Assembly (NCBI RefSeq): GCF_000499845.2
Contig: NW_027174126.1
Coordinates: forward strand, 1-64,000
Source: Phaseolus vulgaris
Taxonomy: Eukaryota > Streptophyta > Magnoliopsida > Fabales > Fabaceae
DNA length: 64,000 bases
Direction of reading: 5' to 3'
Part shown: one piece after another, positions 43,234-54,214 of the stretch
Position numbering within the stretch: position 1 is the first letter of the stretch
How the letters are laid out: each line of letters starts with the position of its first letter
Notes under the pieces: model-generated
What the model was told of the DNA's origin: nothing
The model's database searches: none
Seen by the model: only the letters and a program-made list of their open reading frames with translations
Program-made: the position numbers and the translations under genes

Positions 43234-45518
43234 TCAGTCATCCAAGTCCATGGGCACGACCTTCCCGTCGACGACATGGTGTGTGGGGTCGCAGTTCGAA
43301 ATGTTGATGCCAGGGTTCTCGCAGGACGCCTGGGTCAAAGCCTCTTGGAACCCCTCCTCGAAGGTACCCGCCATCTCCTGGATAAGGGACTTCTTGTCTT
43401 TCTCTAGCTCCTCGATGGCGGCATCCCCAGAGGTCACCTGCTTCTCCAGAGCCTCTTTCTCCACGCGAAGCCGACTGACCTCGACCTGTAGTTTGTCGTA
43501 GTCAGCCCGGAGAAGGTCCATAGCTTTGGCCTGGGTGGCCATTTCCCCTCCATCCGCTCCATTTTGTCAGTCTGCTCACGGTAACGGTCCTTCAGGTCCT
43601 TTTGAATTTCTGCATCAGCTTTTATCAATTCCTGAAGGCCCGTTACCTGGACTTGGAGGGCGACTTCACGAGTATAAAAGCCAGCCTGGAGCTCCAATGC
43701 CTCTGCCAGTTGCCTCTCAGTTTCTGCTTTGGACTCTTGCGCTTGCTTCAGAGAGGTTTGGTAGGTTTCGTTCTGGCGCCCCAGGGTCCTCATTTCCTCC
43801 TCCAGAGTAGTCGCCTTTGTTTCCAAGGCCTGGAGAGTTTGAGCTTGCATGACCGCGTTTCTGGCCTGGGCGCGCCATTCAAGGGCCACCGCCAAGAAGG
43901 CCCCCAAGTAGAAGGGCATGCCTTCCTTCCTGTCGGTGCCCTCTGGCAGAGTCCCGCCACTGAAGCCCCTCATTAGATGCATAATCGGAGGAGGGATGGC
44001 GATGAAATCAGGGGCGGCAGCGACGGAAGCAGGGGAAGCAATGGCTTCTGCCGGCGGCGGAGGCGGGGCAGATTCGGCGCCTTCGCCCTCTTCCTCCTGG
44101 AGTGTCATGGGAGGGAGTGAGGTCGGACTTGGGGGGTTGTCCATGAAGGGGTTCCCTCCCTGGGCGACGCCTCTACCAAAAGAGGAACCCGCGCAGATTT
44201 TCTTCTTCTAAAGGGTGCCACGCCTTCTGAGTCCTCATCATCTGATAGAATCTCCAGAACCCGTTTCCCTTTGTCAAGGGGGGTTGGAGCCGGTGACGAG
44301 GCCGCGGCTAGGGGAACAGTGGCGATGGGTAGAGGAGAGTGGGGAGTCTGAAGTGCTGCGAGGCTGTGTGGAGATGACGGAGGTGAACTAAGGGGAGCCT
44401 CGACGGTGATCGGAGGAGGCGGTGACAGAGTCGGTGGGGGAACCGGATCGGCAGCAGGGGTGGAGGAGGCGCCCGCCTTGGCGGCACGTGCCTCCTTCAT
44501 TGCTTTTGCCAACATCATTCTCTTAGAAGCGCCCATCACCGATCCTACATCAAGACAGACCAAACAGCAAGAATTAGGACCAAAGCAGCTATGCAAAATT
44601 ACAACACACATGGAGGCTTGAAATGCAAGTAACATGGCACAATATAAAACGAGCATAATAGTCTGAGGGAACAAACGTCCGATAGCAGGCTGTTCACAAC
44701 AAGAAAGATGAGGGGAGAGTCCCCTTACCAAAGTAGGTGGTCAGGGCGTGAGCATTGTACTCGCTAGCGACCAGCTTCAAGGAATCAAAAACGATCCCCA
44801 ACCCGGCCAAGGCTTTGCTTACCTCCCTATCGGCGGGAGATAGCTCTTCCAGGGTTTTGGCCCTGAGCAGTTTAGGGCGCTCCGTCCAGTAAAGGGGGAA
44901 GCCATCCAAAGCTGTGGGATCGTGCTTGGCGCTGCACACCCTGAAGAACTTCCCTTTCCAGTTCTTGTAAGAATTTTGGAAGAGGGAGAGGAGGATCCTG
45001 CCCGCGATCCCGGAAAAGCTTACCCCGAAGCTCTTCCCCTGCTTCTTCACCTCAAAGAAATGCAGGAAGACATCTACAGAAGGGGGAATACCCAGGTGTC
45101 CACAAAGAATTTGAAAACCCCTCACGAATGCCCAGTTGTTGGGATGGAGCTGGGCGGGGGCAGTATTGATTTCAGTGAGGAGTTCCCGTTCAAAGGGGGT
45201 GAACGGGAGACGCACTCCTACGCGTTTGAACACGGTCTGGTACATGAAGAAGAAGGGTTTCCCCTTTCTAGGTCTTTCGTCCAAACAAATAGGCTCCCCA
45301 GGCCTGCCGGGACGGACGGATATGTGGGCGTCGTGTGTGCGGCAGAAGGCGTTAAAGTTGTACAAATGGGGATCCCCACGGTGAGCTTCCAGGTCCTGGA
45401 AGGAAGTCAGGCTGGTGCATTCGCTCAGGAGCTCGTCGGGGGCCCAGGGGTAGAAGGCTTTGTAGTTGGACTTGGGGGTCGTGGGGGAGGAATCAGGCTC
45501 CGCGTTCGCGCGCGTCAT
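43234..45518 (-). pseudogene. Long antisense extra ORF of Tat element (domain, Pro-rich region, coiled coil), lightly frameshifted
   Basis: Exon 1 45,518-44,729 starts MTRANAEPDS with blocks FYPWAPDELLSECTSL, LPFTPFERELLTEINTAP, WAFVRGFQILCG, DVFLHFFEVKKQ, GKFFRVCSAK, FPLYWTE. A 184-bp intron follows. Exon 2 joins in phase 1 to read TYFGSVMGASKRMM, then has an Ala/Pro/Ser-rich stretch (PPPTLSPPPPITVEAPLSSP). Frame breaks occur near 44,120 and 43,520-43,550. Between them is a long coiled coil (LEEEMRTLGRQNETYQ and onward), and the end is VVDGKVVPMDLDD. The same architecture as 50-2,287 on the opposite side of a separate element argues for a real protein. Role unknown. Confidence 0.7.
44545..44728 (-). 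other. Putative 184-bp GT-AG intron in antisense ORF
   Basis: Donor TACTTTG|GTAAGG and acceptor TTGATGTAG|GATCGG on the minus strand. The join keeps frame in phase 1. Without splicing, exon 1 hits a stop at 44,694, 35 bases into the intron. Confidence 0.7.
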
Positions 45519-46230
45519 GGTGTAAACAAATAGCTGGAGAAAGAAGAGAAGAAAAAGGGTTTAGCAAGTGTAGCCATGGCAGGAAGGGGAGAGAGCCCCA
45601 GGAAACATCACCCACGCGAGAAAACTCAGAGGAGGAAGAAGAAGTGGAGAAACGCAGTAATGCATGAATAACAACAGTCCCAGGCAGTTCAATAAATCAT
45701 ATAATGCGACGAAAGGGAAGAGTCGTGAGTACTCGAAATCGTAACTTTGCTATTGGAGTGGAGGCGGTAGAAGAGCGCAAGAAGGAGAGAATCGCAATTG
45801 CAGAGAAAAAGGGTTTGAAGACGATGAACAGTGCGGAGATGCAGAGAGAATGAATGTAACAGTAGGGTGAGCGCGGGGTTTGGAGTAACTTAAACGTTAC
45901 ATTTCGCAACTTAAGAGGCGCTAATTGAGGGCCGTGAGATCGTACCACGTGGCGAAAGGATCAATCGCCTCAGGGAAACGCAAGGGTCTCTAGAGTTTGG
46001 CCGTGAGATGGGCCACGTGGCGCGCGATCAAGGGTAGCCCCAAAAGGTGTTATTATCATCATTTGAGAAGAGGTCCAATCAGTCAGTAAGAGCGCTCCTA
46101 GGGTTCAGAGAGCGTCACGTCAACAATTCGAGAATTGTTGAGTCAGCAGGGAATGACACGTCATCAGGATGGCATGTGGACGGCGTGGGCGAGGCTTTAG
46201 TCTTTACGCTGAAGACAAGTCTTCAGCTTA
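45519..46230. other. Non-coding region between antisense ORF and 3' LTR
   Basis: No credible ORF. It would be the promoter and 5' untranslated region of the antisense gene. Its last 40 bases resemble 10,233-10,272 (ACAAGTCTTC and GCTTAAGACTGGGGG). Confidence 0.5.
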
Positions 46231-46245
46231 AGACTGGGGGGCTTG
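46231..46245 (+). other. Polypurine-tract-like site
   Basis: AGACTGGGGGGCTTG directly before TGTACCG, as at 10,258. Confidence 0.55.
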
Positions 46246-47159
46246 TGTACCGTCCCATATCCGGGCGTTGACTAAGTCAAGGTCAAAGTCAACGACTGAA
46301 GAGTCAAAGTCAACGCAAGGCGTCGCCTAGGTGGAGAAACGCCAAGTGCCAGCACCGCCAAGAGGAAGCGTCGCCAGGACAAGGCGTCGCCTAGGCGATG
46401 GCGTCGCCCAACCAGGGCGTCGCCAGATCAAACAGTGCTAAAGCGAGGCAATCACGGATTGGTTCCCCGATACCCATGGGTAGGAAAGACCATGGAGGGA
46501 GCGACGCCATGGGGAGGCCTCAGGTCCCGATAACCCGGGGCAGTGATAAAGAGAAGGAAAAGGTTGCTTCAAGGCCATAGTAATAGTACCAGTGTAGGGC
46601 AGCCTGACTCGTGAAGTGCTCCTGCCGCCCCAGAGATGCCTGTGGGACAGATACGACTCAAGAGGAAGGTCACGCCCAGGGCAGCCGGGTGCAGGGTACA
46701 AGAGGAAGGCAGATACGCTCTCAAAGTAAGTGACTAGATAATTGGGGGCATGACTTGGCACCCAAAAAGTCACCCCTAGCGCAGTAGCACTCCCAAGCAG
46801 GAGGACTCACACGTAGAAACGTCCCCAGATGGGCAGAAACGCCCCCAGATGGGGTCATGGCGTCGTGAGGACCTCCACGTGTACGACAGCCATGCCAGAA
46901 TAGAAACACCCTTTAGTCAGGTGCCAGGTAATTAAAGTCCTTCAATACAGTTTCCCTTTCAAGCATTCAGGTGTTATAATGGCTCCCAAGAGTTTCAACG
47001 TCTTAAATGCGCTACGTTTTCTAATTAAATACGCTGATTGAGTGCGTTACATTTGTAATTAAAGGCGCTTTAAGGCGCTTTAAATGCTTGGGTAGTTTAA
47101 ATAGCGCGGAGAATGTTGGAAAGAGGGTTGGAACTTTCGGCAAATTGACCAGAACTCTC
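46246..47159 (+). repeat. Tat 3' LTR, truncated at the satellite border
   Basis: Starts TGTACCGTCCCATATCCGGG. It contains GGCGTCGCC motifs (46,318-46,430), one CCCGATACCCATGGGTAGG copy and a TATA-like TTTAAATAG near 47,096. The sequence ends about 60 bp after that site without the usual terminal CA, so the R and U5 parts seem lost where the satellite begins. Confidence 0.65.
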
Positions 47160-48840
47160 TAGACATTGGTTTTCAAGAAATTAGAATGAAAAGTCTCGAA
47201 ACTAGTTTTTTTTTGTAGTTGCATGAATTTATTGTATAAATTTGATAGATGAGTCTCTACAGTAGTGATAGATATTGGTTTTCAAGAAATTAGCATGAAG
47301 AAAAGACTTGAAACTAGTTTTTTTGTGGTAGTTGCATGAATTTATAGTATATATTCGATAGATGAGTCTCTATAGTAGTGATAGATATTGGTTTTCAAGA
47401 AATTAGCATGAAAATACTTGAAACTAGTTTTTTTGTGGTAGTTGCATGCATTTATTGTATATATTTGATAGATGAGTCTCTATAGTAGTGATGGATATTG
47501 GTTTTCAAGAAATTAGCATGAAATGAGACGAAACTAGTTTTCGTGTGGTAATTGCATGAATTTATAGTATATATTAGTTTCTATAGTAGAGACAGACATT
47601 GATTTACAAGAAATTAGCATGAAAATACTCAAAACTAGTTTTTTTTTTGTAGTTGCATGAATTTATTGTATAAATTTGACAGTTGAGTCTCCCTAGTAAT
47701 GATAAACATTGGTTTTCAAGAAATTAGGATGAAAAGAGCATAAACTAGTTTTTTATTGGTACTTGCATGAATTTATTGATATATTTGATAGATGAGTCTC
47801 TAAAGTAGTGATAAACATTGGTTTTCAAGAAATTAGCATGAAATGAGATGAAACTAGTTTTTTTTGTGGTAGTTGCATGAATTTATTGTATATATTTCAT
47901 AGATTAGTCTCTACAGTAGTGATAGAGATTGGTTCTCAAGAAATTAGCATGAGAAGACTTGAAACTAGTTTTGTGTGTTGTAGTTGCATGAGTTTATTGT
48001 TAAATTTGATAGATGTGTCTCTATAGTAGTGATAAGCATTGGTTTTCAAGAAATTTGGATGAAAAGACTTGAAACTAGTTTTTATGTTGTAGTTGCATCA
48101 ATTTATTTTATATATATTTTGATAGATGAGTCTTTAAATAGTTTAAAATAGTGATAGACATTGGTTTTCAAGATATTAGCATGAAAAGTCTCGAAACTAG
48201 TTTTTTTTTGTAGTTGCATGAATTTATTGTATAAATTTGATAGATGAGTCTCACTGGAGGTGATAAACATTAGTTTTCAAGCAATTAAGAAGAAAAGAGA
48301 TGAAACTATTTTTTGGTGGTAGTTGCATGAATTTATTTATATATTTCATAGATGAGTCTCTACAGTAGTGATAGACATTGGTTTTCAAGAAATTAGCATG
48401 AAAAGACTTGAAACTAGTTTTTTTGTGGTAGTTGCGTTCATTTATTGTATATATTTGATAGATGAGTCTCTATAGTAGTGATAGATATCGGTTTTCAAGA
48501 AATTAGCACGAAGAAAAGACTTGAAACTAGTTTTTTTGTGGTAGTTGCATCAATTTATTGTATGACTCTCGATAGTAGTGATAAACATTGGTTTTCAAGA
48601 TACTAGCATGAAAAGAGTTGAAACTAGTTTTTTTTTGTGGTAGTTGCTTGAATTTATTCATATATTTGATAGACGAGTCTCTATAGTAGTGCTAAACAGT
48701 GGTTTTCAAGAAATTAGCATGACATGAGATGAAACTAGTTTTTTTGTGGTAGTTGCATGAATTTATAGTATATATTCGATAGATGAGTCTCTATAGTAGT
48801 GATAGATATTGGTTTTCAAGAAATTAGCATGAAAATACTT

Positions 48841-50707
48841 GAAACTGGGCTTTTTGTGGAAGTTGCATTGTATAAATTTGATACATGTGTCTTTAGATAG
48901 TTTATAATAGTGATAGACATTGATTTACAAGAAATTACCATGAAAAGACTCGAAACTAGTTTTTTTTTTTTATGTAGCTGCATGAATTTATTGATACATT
49001 TCATAGATGACTATCTACAGTAGTGATAGACATTGGTTTTCAAGAAATTAGCATGAAAAGTCTCGAAACTAGTTTTTTTTTGTAGTTGCATGAATTTATT
49101 GTATAAATTTGATAGATGAGTCTCTACAGTAGTGATAGATATTGGTTTTCAAGAAATTAGCATGAAGAAAAGACTTGAAACTAGTTTTTTTGTGGTAGTT
49201 GCATGAATTTATAGTATATATTCGATAGATGAGTCTCTATAGTAGTGATAGATATTGGTTTTCAAGAAATTAGCATGAAAATACTTGAAACTAGTTTTTT
49301 TGTGGTAGTTGCATGCATTTATTGTATATATTTGATAGATGAGTCTCTATAGTAGTGATGGATATTGGTTTTCAAGAAATTAGCATGAAATGAGACGAAA
49401 CTAGTTTTCGTGTGGTAATTGCATGAATTTATAGTATATATTAGTTTCTATAGTAGAGACAGACATTGATTTACAAGAAATTAGCATGAAAATACTCAAA
49501 ACTAGTTTTTTTTTTGTAGTTGCATGAATTTATTGTATAAATTTGACAGTTGAGTCTCCCTAGTAATGATAAACATTGGTTTTCAAGAAATTAGGATGAA
49601 AAGAGCATAAACTAGTTTTTTATTGGTACTTGCATGAATTTATTGATATATTTGATAGATGAGTCTCTAAAGTAGTGATAAACATTGGTTTTCAAGAAAT
49701 TAGCATGAAATGAGATGAAACTAGTTTTTTTTGTGGTAGTTGCATGAATTTATTGTATATATTTCATAGATTAGTCTCTACAGCAGTGATAGAGATTGGT
49801 TCTCAAGAAATTAGCATGAGAAGACTTGAAACTAGTTTTGTGTGTTGTAGTTGCATGAGTTTATTGTTAAATTTGATAGATGTGTCTCTATAGTAGTGAT
49901 AAGCATTGGTTTTCAAGAAATTTGGATGAAAAGACTTGAAACTAGTTTTTATGTTGTAGTTGCATCAATTTATTTTATATATATTTTGATAGATGAGTCT
50001 TTAAATAGTTTAAAATAGTGATAGACATTGGTTTTCAAGATATTAGCATGAAAAGTCTCGAAACTAGTTTTTTTTTGTAGTTGCATGAATTTATTGTATA
50101 AATTTGATAGATGAGTCTCACTGGAGGTGATAAACATTAGTTTTCAAGCAATTAAGAAGAAAAGAGATGAAACTATTTTTTGGTGGTAGTTGCATGAATT
50201 TATTTATATATTTCATAGATGAGTCTCTACAGTAGTGATAGACATTGGTTTTCAAGAAATTAGCATGAAAAGACTTGAAACTAGTTTTTTTGTGGTAGTT
50301 GCGTTCATTTATTGTATATATTTGATAGATGAGTCTCTATAGTAGTGATAGATATCGGTTTTCAAGAAATTAGCACGAAGAAAAGACTTGAAACTAGTTT
50401 TTTTGTGGTAGTTGCATCAATTTATTGTATGACTCTCGATAGTAGTGATAAACATTGGTTTTCAAGATACTAGCATGAAAAGAGTTGAAACTAGTTTTTT
50501 TTTGTGGTAGTTGCTTGAATTTATTGATATATTTGATAGACGAGTCTCTATAGTAGTGCTAAACAGTGGTTTTCAAGAAATTAGCATGACATGAGATGAA
50601 ACTAGTTTTTTTGTGGTAGTTGCATGAATTTATAGTATATATTCGATAGATGAGTCTCTATAGTAGTGATAGATATTGGTTTTCAAGAAATTAGCATGAA
50701 AATACTT
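48841..50707. repeat. Long higher-order unit (17 monomers, 1,867 bp), representative
   Basis: I count 17 TTTTCAAG-type anchors (including the variants TTTACAAG and TTCTCAAG). Their mean spacing is 109.8 bp. Each monomer has its own diagnostic word, for example AAAGTCTCG (2 and 11), GAAGAAAAGAC (3 and 14), GAAATTTGG (10) and CAAGCAATTAAG (12). Other long units are 50,708-52,571, 57,498-59,360 and 61,004-62,868; the left edge unit 47,160-48,840 is a long unit lacking monomer 1. Confidence 0.9.
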
Positions 50708-52571
50708 GAAACTGGGCTTTTTGTGGAAGTTGCATTGTATAAATTTGATACATGTGTCTTTAGATAGTTTATAATAGTGATAGACATTGATTTACAAGAA
50801 ATTACCATGAAAAGACTCGAAACTAGTTTTTTTTTTTTATGTAGCTGCATGAATTTATTGATACATTTCATAGATGACTATCTACAGTAGTGATAGACAT
50901 TGGTTTTCAAGAAATTAGCATGAAAAGTCTCGAAACTAGTTTTTTTTTGTAGTTGCATGAATTTATTGTATAAATTTGATAGATGAGTCTCTACAGTAGT
51001 GATAGATATTGGTTTTCAAGAAATTAGCATGAAGAAAAGACTTGAAACTAGTTTTTTTGTGGTAGTTGCATGAATTTATAGTATATATTCGATAGATGAG
51101 TCTCTATAGTAGTGATAGATATTGGTTTTCAAGAAATTAGCATGAAAATACTTGAAACTAGTTTTTTTGTGGTAGTTGCATGCATTTATTGTATATATTT
51201 GATAGATGAGTCTCTATAGTAGTGATGGATATGGTTTTCAAGAAATTAGCATGAAATGAGACGAAACTAGTTTTCGTGTGGTAATTGCATGAATTTATAG
51301 TATATATTAGTTTCTATAGTAGAGACAGACATTGATTTACAAGAAATTAGCATGAAAATACTCAAACTAGTTTTTTTTTTGTAGTTGCATGAATTTATTG
51401 TATAAATTTGACAGTTGAGTCTCCCTAGTAATGATAAACATTGGTTTTCAAGAAATTAGGATGAAAAGAGCAGAAACTAGTTTTTTATTGGTACTTGCAT
51501 GAATTTATTGATATATTTGATAGATGAGTCTCTAAAGTAGTGATAAACATTGGTTTTCAAGAAATTAGCATGAAATGAGATGAAACTAGTTTTTTTGTGG
51601 TAGTTGCATGAATTTATTGTATATATTTCATAGATTAGTCTCTACAGCAGTGATAGAGATTGGTTCTCAAGAAATTAGCATGAGAAGACTTGAAACTAGT
51701 TTTGTGTGTTGTAGTTGCATGAGTTTATTGTTAAATTTGATAGATGTGTCTCTATAGTAGTGATAAGCATTGGTTTTCAAGAAATTTGGATGAAAAGACT
51801 TGAAACTAGTTTTTATGTTGTAGTTGCATCAATTTATTTTATATATATTTTGATAGATGAGTCTTTAAATAGTTTAAAATAGTGATAGACATTGGTTTTC
51901 AAGATATTAGCATGAAAAGTCTCGAAACTAGTTTTTTTTTGTAGTTGCATGAATTTATTGTATAAATTTGATAGATGAGTCTCACTGGAGGTGATAAACA
52001 TTAGTTTTCAAGCAATTAAGAAGAAAAGAGATGAAACTATTTTTTGGTGGTAGTTGCATGAATTTATTTATATATTTCATAGATGAGTCTCTACAGTAGT
52101 GATAGACATTGGTTTTCAAGAAATTAGCATGAAAAGACTTGAAACTAGTTTTTTTGTGGTAGTTGCGTTCATTTATTGTATATATTTGATAGATGAGTCT
52201 CTATAGTAGTGATAGATATCGGTTTTCAAGAAATTAGCACGAAGAAAAGACTTGAAACTAGTTTTTTTGTGGTAGTTGCATCAATTTATTGTATGACTCT
52301 CGATAGTAGTGATAAACATTGGTTTTCAAGATACTAGCATGAAAAGAGTTGAAACTAGTTTTTTTTTGTGGTAGTTGCTTGAATTTATTGATATATTTGA
52401 TAGACGAGTCTCTATAGTAGTGCTAAACAGTGGTTTTCAAGAAATTAGCATGAAATGAGATGAAACTAGTTTTTTTGTGGTAGTTGCATGAATTTATAGT
52501 ATATATTCGATAGATGAGTCTCTATAGTAGTGATAGATATTGGTTTTCAAGAAATTAGCATGAAAATACTT

Positions 52572-54214
52572 GAAACTGGGCTTTTTGTGGAAGTTGCATT
52601 GTATAAATTTGATACATGTGTCTTTAGATAGTTTATAATAGTGATAGACATTGATTTACAAGAAATTACCATGAAAAGACTCGAAACTAGTTTTTTTTTT
52701 TTATGTAGCTGCATGAATTTATTGATACATTTCATAGATGACTATCTACAGTAGTGATAGACATTGGTTTTCAAGAAATTAGCATGAAAAGTCTCGAAAC
52801 TAGTTTTTTTTTGTAGTTGCATGAATTTATTGTATAAATTTGATAGATGAGTCTCTACAGTAGTGATAGATATTGGTTTTCAAGAAATTAGCATGAAGAA
52901 AAGACTTGAAACTAGTTTTTTTGTGGTAGTTGCATGAATTTATAGTATATATTCGATAGATGAGTCTCTATAGTAGTGATAGATATTGGTTTTCAAGAAA
53001 TTAGCATGAAAATACTTGAAACTAGTTTTTTTGTGGTAGTTGCATGCATTTATTGTATATATTTGATAGATGAGTCTCTATAGTAGTGATGGATATCGGT
53101 TTTCAAGAAATTAGCATGAAATGAGACGAAACTAGTTTTCGTGTGGTAATTGCATGAATTTATAGTATATATTAGTTTCTATAGTAGAGACAGACATTGA
53201 TTTACAAGAAATTAGCATGAAAATACTCGAAACTAGTTTTTTTTTTGTAGTTGCATAAATTTATTGTATAAATTTGACAGTTGAGTCTCCCTAGTAATGA
53301 TAAACATTGGTTTTCAAGAAATTAGGATGAAAAGAGCAGAAACTAGTTTTTTATTGGTACTTGCATGAATTTATTGATATATTTGATAGATGAGTCTCTA
53401 AAGTAGTGATAAACATTGGTTTTCAAGAAATTAGCATGAAATGAGATGAAACTAGTTTTTTTGTGGTAGTTGCATGAATTTATTGTATATATTTCATAGA
53501 TTAGTCTCTACAGTAGTGATAGAGATTGGTTCTCAAGAAATTAGCATGAGAAGACTTGAAACTAGTTTTGTGTGTTGTAGTTGCATGAGTTTATTGTTAA
53601 ATTTGATAGATGTGTCTCTATAGTAGTGATAAACATTGGTTTTCAAGAAATTTGGATGAAAAGACTTGAAACTAGTTTTTATGTTGTAGTTGCATCAATT
53701 TATTTTATATATATTTTGATAGATGAGTCTTTAAATAGTTTAAAATAGTGATAGACATTGGTTTTCAAGATATTAGCATGAAAAGTCTCGAAACTAGTTT
53801 TTTTTTTAGTTGCATGAATTTATTGTATAAATTTGATAGATGAGTCTCACTGGAGGTGATAAACATTAGTTTTCAAGCAATCAAGAAGAAAAGAGATGAA
53901 ACTATTTTTTGGTGGTAGTTGCATGAATTTATTTATATATTTCATAGATGAGTCTCTACAGTAGTGATAGACATTGGTTTTCAAGAAATTAGCATGAAAA
54001 GACTTGAAACTAGTTTTTTTGTGGTAGTTGCGTTCATTTATTGTATATATTTGATAGATGAGTCTCTATAGTAGTGATAGATATCGGTTTTCAAGAAATT
54101 AGCACGAAGAAAAGACTTGAAACTAGTTTTTTTGTGGTAGTTGCATCAATTTATTGTATGACTCTCGATAGTAGTGATAAACATTGGTTTTCAAGAAATT
54201 AGCATGAATTTATT
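52572..54214. repeat. Short higher-order unit (15 monomers, 1,643 bp), representative
   Basis: Same order as the long unit, but monomers 15 and 16 are missing. Monomer 14 is followed by a hybrid whose junction reads TTAGCATGAATTTATTGAAA. Other short units are 54,215-55,853, 55,854-57,497 and 59,361-61,003, each ending with the same junction. Confidence 0.9.

Larger units (their letters stand above)
42408..47159 (+). mobile_element. Second Tat fragment, plus strand (spacer, long antisense ORF, 3' LTR)
   Basis: Has no pol of its own. The long antisense ORF (43,234-45,518), non-coding 45,519-46,230, polypurine-like site and 3' LTR are in the order expected for the 3' end of a Tat element. Because another antisense ORF and an LTR-like stretch lie just before it, the block looks like two element ends fused by recombination. 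Confidence 0.65.

Noticed and set aside
48816..49004. 62-codon minus-strand ORF repeated identically at 48,816, 50,683, 52,547, 59,336 and 62,844
   Set aside because: It is generated by the satellite higher-order repeat, has low complexity, and repeats only because the array repeats. The short units lose it. No sign of a gene.
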